DNA of 64,000 nucleotides from a virus: the IMG/VR virus record IMGVR_UViG_3300034095_001343, positions 1-64,000 of that record; one strand, given 5' to 3'. Below are positions 14,436 through 21,803 of this stretch, in pieces (positions within the stretch are counted from its first letter, which is position 1; the number at the start of each line of letters is the position of its first letter). The notes under the pieces were generated by a model. That model was not told the DNA's origin. It searched no databases and was given only the letters and a program-made list of their open reading frames with translations. The position numbers were made by a program, and so were the translations under genes.

Positions 14436-15388
14436 GTATATCAGAAAAATTATGGGGTGGTCAACATGCTGCATTTAATGAAGCCTTAAAGTACATGAAA
14501 AATAGGCAGGCTGGTTTAGAAAAATCTATATATACACCTTGGCCTAAGTTTAATGATGCTACCGTTGATGGTTTAGAATGGAATAGTCTTACCGTTATTG
14601 CAGCAAGACCTGGTTCTGGTAAAACGCTTATTAAAGATCAAATTATTAGAGAATCCTTTGTACTTAATCCTTATGATGACTTCAGAGTTTTAGAATTTCA
14701 ATTTGAAATGGTTGGTAGAAATTCAGCTATTCGTGAATTTACTTCTATAACAGGCAAGCCTTATAAAGAATTAACCAGTGCAAATGGTTCTAAACTATCA
14801 AATAACACTCTTAATCAATGTTATGAATATGCAAAACTTAGAGTAAAATATCCTGTAGATGTCATTAGTACACCATTAACTGTAAATCAAATGAGAGAAC
14901 AAATTGATATGTATATGGAAACTCATAAAGGAAAAAAAACTATTATAACTCTTGATCATACATTACTTGTAAAAAGAGCTCCTTATCAAAAAGATAGATT
15001 AGATGTACTTTTTGAACTTGGTGAATTTTTTACGCAATGCAAAAGAGAATATCCATGCTTATTTATTGCTTTATCACAATTAAATAGAAACGTAGAAGAT
15101 CCTGAACGTGCAATAGATGGCAAATATGGAAATTACATTACTGAACAAGATATATTTGGTTCAGATGCAATGCTTCAACATGCTGATACTCTAATAGGTA
15201 TAAATCGTCCAGCTCATAGAAAAATCAGATTTTATGGACCGGATAGATTTATTATTGAAGATGACAGTGTGTTAGTATTTCATTTTCTTAAAGCAAGAAA
15301 TGGTGATACAAGGATGAGTTTTTTTAAAGGTTTATTTAGTCAAATGGAAATTATAGAAATGGAAACACCCTCATGTCAAATCAGATGA
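14432..15388 (+). CDS. DnaB-like replicative helicase, 318 aa
   Basis: This is a RecA-fold hexameric helicase. Walker A is ARPGSGKT (about 58-65), preceded by LTVIAA as in DnaB. Walker B is likely KKTIITLDH near residue 173 (TLDH, where the usual second acidic residue is His), and FIALSQLNR (about 213-221) matches the DnaB sensor region. The DnaB N-terminal primase-binding domain is absent, as in many phage homologues. It would unwind DNA ahead of the PolB polymerase and work with the DnaG-like primase at 19368. Confidence 0.85.
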   Translation: MSISEKLWGGQHAAFNEALKYMKNRQAGLEKSIYTPWPKFNDATVDGLEWNSLTVIAARPGSGKTLIKDQIIRESFVLNPYDDFRVLEFQFEMVGRNSAIREFTSITGKPYKELTSANGSKLSNNTLNQCYEYAKLRVKYPVDVISTPLTVNQMREQIDMYMETHKGKKTIITLDHTLLVKRAPYQKDRLDVLFELGEFFTQCKREYPCLFIALSQLNRNVEDPERAIDGKYGNYITEQDIFGSDAMLQHADTLIGINRPAHRKIRFYGPDRFIIEDDSVLVFHFLKARNGDTRMSFFKGLFSQMEIIEMETPSCQIR

Positions 15389-15915
15389 TAACTACCAAAA
15401 AAAATCAAAAACAAAGTCAAATGACTCCAGAAGAAAGAAAACAAAAAGTAAATTTATTAAAAAAAGAACATGAACCGTATTTTAATACTTTAGAAATACC
15501 TGATGTTTTATTTATTCCTAAAATGGCCTATAGACCATCTGATAAAGATGATCTGCATATTAGTTTCTTTTTAAGTGAACTTCAAAAAGCACAAGATATC
15601 TACACTGAATTTGTAAGTATTGATTATGATTGCGAAGATCCAAAAAGAACTCTATATCTTTTAAAATATAATCCTTATTGGAAAGAAGAGTATGAACTTA
15701 ATACATCTAATTCAGGATTTGAAAGATATTTAGTACCTGTATCTGAATTAAAGATTATAAATGATATTTCTAATAGAAATAATTCAGAAATTAAATCTAT
15801 TTTAAAAATTGAAGAACTACCAGATCCTGATGAAACATTTTCTTATTATGGATTAATTCAAGTTTTAGAAAAGATATCTAATTCATTAGAAAAGATTGAA
15901 CAAAAAATAAAATAA
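15373..15915 (+). CDS. Hypothetical protein, 180 aa
   Basis: Not recognised. A Lys/Gln-rich charged N-terminus (residues 1-40) is followed by an acidic, aromatic middle and a C-terminal coiled-coil-like helix (LIQVLEKISNSLEKIEQKIK). It overlaps the helicase gene by 16 bases and the next gene by one base, so it belongs to the replication operon. Confidence 0.55.
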   Translation: MSNQMITTKKNQKQSQMTPEERKQKVNLLKKEHEPYFNTLEIPDVLFIPKMAYRPSDKDDLHISFFLSELQKAQDIYTEFVSIDYDCEDPKRTLYLLKYNPYWKEEYELNTSNSGFERYLVPVSELKIINDISNRNNSEIKSILKIEELPDPDETFSYYGLIQVLEKISNSLEKIEQKIK

Positions 15916-16367
15916 TGATAGATAAAGAATTTGTACCATACGAGCCATCTCTAGCTTTAAAAGAATTAGGATTTGATGAACCTTGTTTAGGGTATTGGAG
16001 AAATGAAGATTTACCAAATACAATAACAATAGGTCGATACACTACTAAAGAAGATATGGAGTATGAAATTAGTGGTCAAGATGAGTGCCATAATTTTAAA
16101 AATATAATTGCTTTAGCACCAACCTACTCACAATGTTTTAGATGGTTTAGAGAGAAGTATGTGCTGTTAGGTTTTATAGAACCTGCAAATGGATATGAAG
16201 ATAAAAGTTTATTTGCATTTTATATTTGTGATGATGAGCAAAATATAATAAATGATGAACATTCATATTCAAAAGATAGCAGTTTACATTTTAAAACCTA
16301 CGAAGAAGCAGAACTTGAATGTCTTAAAAAACTAATTGAAATCTGTAAAACTAAAACCAATGAATAA
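15915..16367 (+). CDS. Hypothetical protein, paralogue A, 150 aa
   Basis: Function is unknown. It is a tandem paralogue of the next gene: both begin KEF(V/I)PYE.SLALKELGFDEPC and share APTYSxxFRWFREKY and a C-terminal EEAELECLKKLIEI-type helix. This 'SLALKELGFDEPC...AFRWFREKY...EEAExxCLxKLIE' pattern is common in small proteins of Bacteroidota phages and prophages. The middle differs between copies. Confidence 0.6.
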   Translation: MIDKEFVPYEPSLALKELGFDEPCLGYWRNEDLPNTITIGRYTTKEDMEYEISGQDECHNFKNIIALAPTYSQCFRWFREKYVLLGFIEPANGYEDKSLFAFYICDDEQNIINDEHSYSKDSSLHFKTYEEAELECLKKLIEICKTKTNE

Positions 16368-16779
16368 AGAATTTATCCCTTATGAACAATCATTAGCTCT
16401 TAAAGAACTTGGGTTTGATGAACCTTGTTTTGCTCTATGGTTTACTGAAAATAAACAACTGGTACAACAAATCTTTAATGATACAAGGCAGTATGATAAA
16501 GGTATGTTTATACAAGCACCAACTTACTCAGCAGCATTTAGATGGTTTAGAGAGAAGTATAATATACATGCAGAAATAACATGGTCTCCTTCTTATGAGT
16601 ATGATCCTGGAGAATGGTCTGATGCTATTTATGAAATAACTTTTGTAGATGTATCATATACTAAAGAATGGAAAGCTGAATCACCCGATATGCAAAGAGG
16701 TAATGGTAAACAGTTAACATTCGAAGAAGCAGAACAAGCATGCTTAGATAAACTAATAGAAATAGTAAAAACAAAATAA
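16360..16779 (+). CDS. Hypothetical protein, paralogue B, 139 aa
   Basis: The start was placed at the ATG at 16360 (MNKEFIPYEQSLALKE), overlapping the stop of paralogue A by eight bases. It shows the same N- and C-terminal signatures as its neighbour with a diverged middle containing a Trp-rich beta stretch. The pair suggests a recent duplication kept for function. Its stop overlaps the start of the ATPase gene by one base. Confidence 0.6.
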   Translation: MNKEFIPYEQSLALKELGFDEPCFALWFTENKQLVQQIFNDTRQYDKGMFIQAPTYSAAFRWFREKYNIHAEITWSPSYEYDPGEWSDAIYEITFVDVSYTKEWKAESPDMQRGNGKQLTFEEAEQACLDKLIEIVKTK

Positions 16780-18621
16780 TGGCACAATCAATTCTAGTAA
16801 TCGCTGAGTCCGGCTCAGGTAAATCAACATCCATTAGGAACTTAGATCCTAATGAAACATTAATCATTAACATTGCAAATAAACCTTTGCCTTTTAAAGG
16901 TTGGAAAAGTAAGTATGCACTTTTAGACAAAGAAAATCCTAAAGGAAATCTTTTAAATGTATCTTCTGGTCCTGGTGTATTAAAAGCAATGATGCATGTT
17001 AATGAGAAAATGCCACACATCAAGAACTTAGTTATTGATGATAAAAATTGCTAGTCATCATTAAATTACGTGAATCTGGGAAAGCCTTGTAGAAGGTAAC
17101 CCTGTTCCAAGTGCCATAGAAATATGGTAAAGGATCAACGACTAGTACATACAGTCTTACCAAGTGAAGTTGGAGACAATGAAGTACCAAGAGTGCGTAA
17201 CATAAAGGGAGGTCAACCTCATTAACTTTTATGAAGAGATAGTCTGGACTATAGATATAACTAAAATTAACATTTAAACTTGCAAATCGTCTGAAAAATT
17301 TGTATATTGCAGTATGGCTTACATATATACATTAGAACACCCTGTAAACTCAGAAATAAGATACATAGGTGTAACAATGAGAACGTTGCAATCAAGATTA
17401 TATGATCATTGCTCTTCATATTACCTTAAAAAAGTAAATAATAGAAGGGCAACGTGGATAAAATCATTGAAAAAGCAAAACTTAAAACCAATAATTAAAT
17501 TATTAGATGAAGTACCTGATGACAAAAGGTATGAAACAGAAATGTTTTACATAGAACAATTTAAACAATGGGGATTTGATTTAGTTAATTCTACTAAAGG
17601 TGGATCTGGAGGTACAACATATGTGCGTCCAAAATTTTACCATAAGGAAGAAACAAAGTTAAAAATAAGTAAGGCAAACACAAGATCTCATTCAACAGAA
17701 TGGATTGCTAATGCGGCAAAAGGAGCTTTTAAACCAATTACACAATATACTTTAGATGGTATAATACTAAAAAATTGGGATTCAACAACAACTGCAGCAC
17801 TAGCACTAGGTGATATAAATTATAAAAAAAATATATCATCTTGTTTAAGAGGTTTGCGTAATCATGCATATGGATTTAAATGGGAATATAAAACTATAGA
17901 TCTACAGGATAAAGAGCCTGTAGGGTAACAATATACGTGGCAGTATATGTCAAGCTTTGAGTATTTTGACAAAGCAAATGAGAAAGGGTGGAATTAATCA
18001 TGCCCTTGTAAAATCGCTTAAATTGCGGGGACATCCTAAAGTTCATAATACCAACTTAATATAGTAATATAATTAAGGGCATTGCTAATCACAATGATAT
18101 GGTAAAAAGTTATGAGATAATAATGGACAATCCGCAGCCAAGCTTCCTTGAAAAAGGATGAAGGTTCAGAGACTAAAGAGGCGAATTTTGTTTATAATTA
18201 AATGAAATATGATATAGTCCGGCTATATATGAAAGTATATGGAATCACCGATGATAAATTTACCTCTATTGCTGCAAACCTTGCAGCCGTTGCTAAAGCA
18301 CCAAAAGATCTCAGAGATAATCTCTATGTGTTTTTCTTAACACATTCAGAAGATAGCACTGATATTAATGGTAAACGTAAAATTAAAGCTAAAACTGTTG
18401 GAAAAATGATCGATAATTCCCTTACCTTAGAGGGCTTATTCTCAATTGTTTTATTTGGTAAAGTAATTAAAGAAGAAAATGGTAAAATGAACTATATGTT
18501 TGCAACACAAACAGATGGTGAGACAACCTGTAAATCCCCAATGGGTATGTTTGATGAAGAGATGATCCCGAATGATCTTCAATATGTCAAAGAATGTATC
18601 CAGAAGTATGAAAATGAATAA
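16779..18621 (+). CDS. AAA/RecA-like ATPase, split by two group I introns (228 aa when joined)
   Basis: Exons are 16779-17042, 17938-17989 and 18251-18621. Their sum is 687 nt and restores one frame. The product has Walker A AESGSGKST (residues 9-17), Walker B LVIDD (84-88), then WQYMSSFEYFDKANEKGYDK across both junctions, DNLYVFFLTHSED with the sensor-1-like region, and a Gly/Met-rich end. It matches the P-loop NTPases found in crAss-like replication modules, thought to act in DNA repair or recombination. Intron A falls directly after Walker B. Exon 2 is only 52 nt long and encodes 17 residues plus one base. Confidence 0.8.
17280..17310 (+). promoter_or_regulatory. Bacteroidota-type promoter for intron endonuclease
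   Basis: TTG (17280-17282), a 20-base spacer, then TATATTGC (17303-17310) fits the Bacteroidota primary sigma pattern TTG-N19..21-TAnnTTTG with a near match at -7. The start codon at 17314 follows so closely that the message would be nearly leaderless. It lets the homing gene be expressed independently of the host gene. Confidence 0.5.
17314..17928 (+). CDS. GIY-YIG homing endonuclease, 204 aa
   Basis: This is an intron-encoded endonuclease that cuts intron-less alleles to spread the intron. The GIY-YIG domain is at the start: YIYTLEHPVNSEIRYIGVT (about 3-21), in which YIY and YIG are the eponymous motifs, then Arg and Glu of the catalytic core (YETEMFYIEQF near 71-81). The C-terminal half (KLKISKANTRSHSTEWIANA, then YTLDGIILKNWDSTTTAA) has NUMOD-type DNA-binding modules. 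It ends nine bases before the intron boundary. Confidence 0.9.
   Translation: MAYIYTLEHPVNSEIRYIGVTMRTLQSRLYDHCSSYYLKKVNNRRATWIKSLKKQNLKPIIKLLDEVPDDKRYETEMFYIEQFKQWGFDLVNSTKGGSGGTTYVRPKFYHKEETKLKISKANTRSHSTEWIANAAKGAFKPITQYTLDGIILKNWDSTTTAALALGDINYKKNISSCLRGLRNHAYGFKWEYKTIDLQDKEPVG
17990..18250 (+). mobile_element. Group I intron B (261 nt), no ORF
   Basis: The 5' exon ends AAGGGT. Guide GCCCTT (18002-18007) pairs with it, with a G-U at the site. TCAT (17998-18001) pairs with the 3' exon start ATGA (P10). The core shows TTAAATTGCGGGGACATCC and AATCCGCAGCC, P7 strands GACTA and TAGTC, and a P9 hairpin CTATATAT-GAAA-GTATATGG ending at 18242. The intron ends CACCG with G18250. Splicing gives Tyr at the junction (T|AT). 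Confidence 0.85.
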
Positions 18622-18648
18622 TAATTTTAAATTTTAAAATCAAATCAA

Positions 18649-19314
18649 ATGTTTAGTACAAAAAACGTATCAGCAAACAAAGTAAGTCCAGTTATTGGAC
18701 CAGGTAATCACAAAGTAAAAATCAATAGCTTAAGCTTTGATCCTACTCCTTATGATCCACAAGCATTTAACATTACATTAAATGTAGAAACAGAACCAGT
18801 TAGTGGAGAATTTCAAGGTTTCTTAGTAGATGCTAACAATCCTAATGGTCCACGTTATGTAGGTCAAGTAGGACGTGTTAGAATGTCCCCGTATCCTTAT
18901 AAGGATACAACTCTTACTACAGGGAGAAAAATTGTAGCTGCAGATGAAATGGTAAAAGCAATTGCTTTCTTAGCAGATGTTACCGGTAAAAGAGATGAAG
19001 TAGATATGATTGAAGCTAATTCTCTTGAACAATTTTCAAAAGCTTGCTCTCAAATTTTCAAAAACACTGATTATATCAATGCTTGCATTGGTGGCCGTGA
19101 GTGGGAAAATAATGATGGTTATGTAAATGTAGATTTACACTTACCTCGTTTATCTAAAACAGGTTTACCACTTGAAGCTGTTGGTTCTACTGCAGGTAGA
19201 TTGCTTACTTTTAATTATGAGGAGCATGTAAGAAAACTTGTAAAGAAAGAATCAACATCTGCGGGTAATTTTGAACCTACAGATAGTAAAAACGGAGATG
19301 ATTTTGATCTATAA
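18649..19314 (+). CDS. Putative single-stranded DNA-binding protein, 221 aa
   Basis: This is a candidate for the phage SSB. The first 200 residues look beta-rich without membrane segments, and the last 25 are a Ser/Asp-rich disordered tail ending GDDFDL, the acidic hydrophobic tip typical of SSBs that recruit partner proteins. It lies between the ATPase and primase genes. An OB fold cannot be proved by eye. A terminator follows directly. Confidence 0.55.
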   Translation: MFSTKNVSANKVSPVIGPGNHKVKINSLSFDPTPYDPQAFNITLNVETEPVSGEFQGFLVDANNPNGPRYVGQVGRVRMSPYPYKDTTLTTGRKIVAADEMVKAIAFLADVTGKRDEVDMIEANSLEQFSKACSQIFKNTDYINACIGGREWENNDGYVNVDLHLPRLSKTGLPLEAVGSTAGRLLTFNYEEHVRKLVKKESTSAGNFEPTDSKNGDDFDL

Positions 19315-19330
19315 GTAGTACTGATAATTA

Positions 19331-19363
19331 AAAAAGGGAGGGTCTTTTGATCTTCCCTTTTTA
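19331..19363 (+). terminator. Rho-independent terminator
   Basis: AAAAAGGGA (19331-19339) pairs with TCCCTTTTT (19354-19362). It ends the SSB-candidate transcript; the primase start follows within a few bases. Confidence 0.75.
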
Positions 19364-19367
19364 ATTT

Positions 19368-20348
19368 ATGTTTAGCACAAAAAATATTATTGTTGAAATA
19401 AATCAAGTTCCAAGCTATTGGGCTTTTCAATACTATTTGCAAATTCATGAAAAACTTACAGGACAAAATATTAAAATAAAATCCGTTTGGAATTCTACAG
19501 AAAGAACTCCTAGTTTCTGCATCTATGTAGATAGATCTCAAATGCAGTATTTATTTAAAGATTTTTCAACTGGTAAGTTTGGTAATAAGATTACCCTAGT
19601 CATGGAGTTGTTTAATATTGACTATGCTACAGCTTGTGATAAACTTGTACATGATTATAATGTCTATATAAAGAATCAAGGAACTGAATCTATTGAGCTT
19701 AATCCAGATAATAAATGGGAACTAGGTAGTATTAGTCCAAGACAATGGAATACTTTAGATTCTGCTTATTGGTTGAGTTATAGGATAGGTAAAACAATGC
19801 TTGAAGAATATAATGTTAAGCCTCTTGAATACTATACTATGCTTAAAGATGAAGATGGAACTACCAGTAAATTAAAAATTGAAGGTGAGCACATTTATGC
19901 TTATTGTGATAACGATGGTATTCCTTATAAAATCTATCAACCTTTTAAAAAGAAGCATAAGTTTCATAAGCTCAAGTCACATATTCAAGGACTTGATCAA
20001 CTTAAATATAATCAACCTAATCTAGTTATTTGTTCATCCCTTAAAGATGCAATGTCTTTAAAAGGTTTTGGTTATAATATAGAAGTTATTGCACCTGACA
20101 GTGAAAATAGCATAATTAAAGCTTATATTATTCAAAATCTAAAAGAAAAATACAAAAAAATTATTACTCTTTTTGATAATGATGAAGCTGGTCATAAAGC
20201 TATTGAAAAATATATAGAAACATATGATATCAATGGCGTAAGTTTAACTATAAGTAAAGATGTATCAGATGCAGTAAAGGAATATGGTTTTATTACAACA
20301 CATGAACATTTAAAACCGCTTTTAAAAAAAGCATTATATAAAATATGA
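19368..20348 (+). CDS. DnaG-like primase with TOPRIM domain, 326 aa
   Basis: This makes RNA primers for DNA synthesis. The N-terminal part has the DnaG core FKDFSTGKFGNKITLVMELF (about 62-81, matching xxDFxxGxxGxxxxLV). The TOPRIM domain shows LVICSSLKDAMSLKGFGYN with a diverged first acidic motif and ITLFDNDEAGHKA (about 265-277) with the DxD pair. The zinc-binding domain of cellular DnaG is reduced. It ends overlapping the RusA-like gene by four bases. Confidence 0.85.
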   Translation: MFSTKNIIVEINQVPSYWAFQYYLQIHEKLTGQNIKIKSVWNSTERTPSFCIYVDRSQMQYLFKDFSTGKFGNKITLVMELFNIDYATACDKLVHDYNVYIKNQGTESIELNPDNKWELGSISPRQWNTLDSAYWLSYRIGKTMLEEYNVKPLEYYTMLKDEDGTTSKLKIEGEHIYAYCDNDGIPYKIYQPFKKKHKFHKLKSHIQGLDQLKYNQPNLVICSSLKDAMSLKGFGYNIEVIAPDSENSIIKAYIIQNLKEKYKKIITLFDNDEAGHKAIEKYIETYDINGVSLTISKDVSDAVKEYGFITTHEHLKPLLKKALYKI

Positions 20349-20722
20349 AATTTTTTATACCAGGAAGTGTACCGTCATCTAAAAATGGTAGACGGTGGAC
20401 AGGCAAATACTTTATTGCCAGTAAAACAGTAGTTAATTACAGAAAAATTGCTAAGCCTTATTATCTTCAATATGCTGATGCATTTAAAGCTGAATTAGCT
20501 AAGCACAAATTTCCTGTAGAAATAGGCCTAACATTTATTAGGGGAACCAAACATAAGTTTGATTATATTAATCCAGCACAAACTGTACAAGATGATATGG
20601 TTACATATGGCTGGATTGAAGACGATAATGTTGACTTCATTAAACCAGTGTTTTTTGATTATCAATATGATAAAAATAATCCAGGAGTAATAATTGAAAT
20701 AAATCCAAATGGCAAAACTTAA
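20345..20722 (+). CDS. RusA-like Holliday junction resolvase, 125 aa
   Basis: This probably cuts four-way DNA junctions. The sequence follows the RusA family: IPGSVPSSKNGRR at the start, a hydrophobic strand GLTFIRG, the metal-binding DYINPAQTVQDDMVTYG (about 74-90), and WIEDDNVDFI (about 91-100) with the family's second acidic pair. Length is normal (about 120). It would resolve recombination or replication intermediates before packaging. Confidence 0.8.
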   Translation: MKFFIPGSVPSSKNGRRWTGKYFIASKTVVNYRKIAKPYYLQYADAFKAELAKHKFPVEIGLTFIRGTKHKFDYINPAQTVQDDMVTYGWIEDDNVDFIKPVFFDYQYDKNNPGVIIEINPNGKT

Positions 20723-21074
20723 CCAAAACATGTTACCTCTTTTAGTAAACCTAAAAGATAAGGGCGTAACAAAAATTGAAATTACTTTTTCTGGTTCTGG
20801 TGATTCAGGAGATATTGATGAAGTAAATCTTTATGCAGATGATGATTATATATCCGATAGGAAAGATTATATATCTAATGAAGATTATAATACGTTAGAA
20901 AGTAACTGTTATACATTAATTGATGAATGTATTGAAGGAGCTGATTGGTATAATAATGAAGGCGGTTATGGCAAAATATACATTAATCTTGAGTCAATAA
21001 CAGCTGATGTAGAGTATAGTCAAAGAACTATAGATGACTATAGCTGGGAAGATGTATCAATATTTGATATATAA
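20709..21074 (+). CDS. DUF6878-like protein, 121 aa
   Basis: A family of unknown function, recognised from the pattern ITFSGSGDSGDIDEV (about 25-39) and DWYNNEGGYGKIYINL (about 79-94). Such proteins occur in phages and mobile islands. It is acidic and soluble. It overlaps both the resolvase gene (14 bases) and the next gene (one base), so it is co-expressed with recombination genes. Confidence 0.6.
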   Translation: MAKLNQNMLPLLVNLKDKGVTKIEITFSGSGDSGDIDEVNLYADDDYISDRKDYISNEDYNTLESNCYTLIDECIEGADWYNNEGGYGKIYINLESITADVEYSQRTIDDYSWEDVSIFDI

Positions 21075-21421
21075 TGGCCCATCCAAACTTGCATGCTAAA
21101 AGCTCTGCAAGAAAGTTTGGCGGTAAACCTGAGGAGTACTTGAAGTATCATGAGTGGTTTGATGAGACTAAAGCTTGGCTTGGTCATTCAAATCATAGGT
21201 TATTCCGTCATCATTCTGAAGGAATCTTTGAAGCAGAAAAAGTATTTGGAAAAAGTTTTATCAACTCAGATGGTAAAACTGTATATACAAGATATGTAGG
21301 TGAACAACATGTAAAGGAGGACTGTAATAATTATATTCCTTCAGCAAAAGAATGGATTGTTCATCTAAATAGTAAGTCCCGTCCAGATTGGATGAAAAAA
21401 ACTCTAGAAATAAATGACTAA
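21074..21421 (+). CDS. DUF6915-like protein, 115 aa
   Basis: This belongs to a family of unknown function found across phages and plasmids, recognised from MAHPNLHAKSSARKFGG, WFDETKAWLGHSNHRLFRHH and GIFEAEKVFG, plus VRYVGEQHVKED-like TRYVGEQHVKED. The conserved His and Asp/Glu could bind metal, but no activity is known to me. It is probably encoded with the preceding DUF6878-like protein as a pair. Confidence 0.7.
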   Translation: MAHPNLHAKSSARKFGGKPEEYLKYHEWFDETKAWLGHSNHRLFRHHSEGIFEAEKVFGKSFINSDGKTVYTRYVGEQHVKEDCNNYIPSAKEWIVHLNSKSRPDWMKKTLEIND

Positions 21422-21803
21422 TATGAAAATTTCCATTACAGAACTATTAGAATTAGAACGTATGCTTAATGCGGGTAATGAAGATTATGAAGTTGCAGTA
21501 AATAATATTAAAAATTTAAATTTTAATGTTATCTATATAATGTTACTTTCTAAAAATCTTAACTCTGATAAAAGACGAGAGTTCTTAAATTATTTTGAAA
21601 TTGACTCTGTTAATCTTGTAGAATTATCATTTAATAATCTATATAAAAAGATTAGCTTAAATGTAGAATTAATTCAGGATGAAATTCTCAAAGAGTACTT
21701 CCATCATTCTATTAAAAAATTAGTTACACAATCATTAGATGCACTATCATTACCAATATTGGATGCATCTATTAAAATTAAATGGCCTAAATGCAAGCAG
21801 TAA
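21414..21803 (+). CDS. Hypothetical helical protein, 129 aa
   Basis: Not recognised. It is an all-helical, Leu/Asn-rich protein (MKISITELLELERMLNAGNE). It overlaps the previous gene by eight bases and the metalloprotease-VWA gene by 13 bases, so it may be part of that operon, either as a small partner or as an unrelated rider. Confidence 0.5.
   Translation: MTNMKISITELLELERMLNAGNEDYEVAVNNIKNLNFNVIYIMLLSKNLNSDKRREFLNYFEIDSVNLVELSFNNLYKKISLNVELIQDEILKEYFHHSIKKLVTQSLDALSLPILDASIKIKWPKCKQ

Larger units (their letters stand above)
17043..17937 (+). mobile_element. Group I intron A (895 nt) with GIY-YIG endonuclease
   Basis: The 5' exon ends GATGAT. The internal guide GTCATC (17054-17059) pairs with it with the required G-U at the splice site (P1), and TTGCTA (17048-17053) pairs with the 3' exon start TGGCAG (P10). 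The intron ends with G17937. P7 strands GACTA (17140-17144) and TAGTC (17240-17244) are visible. The endonuclease ORF lies after the core, in the 3' part of the intron. Confidence 0.85.

Noticed and set aside
18202-18250. Apparent start of a separate gene (MKYDIVRLYMKVYGITD)
   Set aside because: These bases form the 3' part of group I intron B (P7 strand and P9 hairpin with GAAA loop). Reading them as protein adds residues absent from the expected ATPase sequence.
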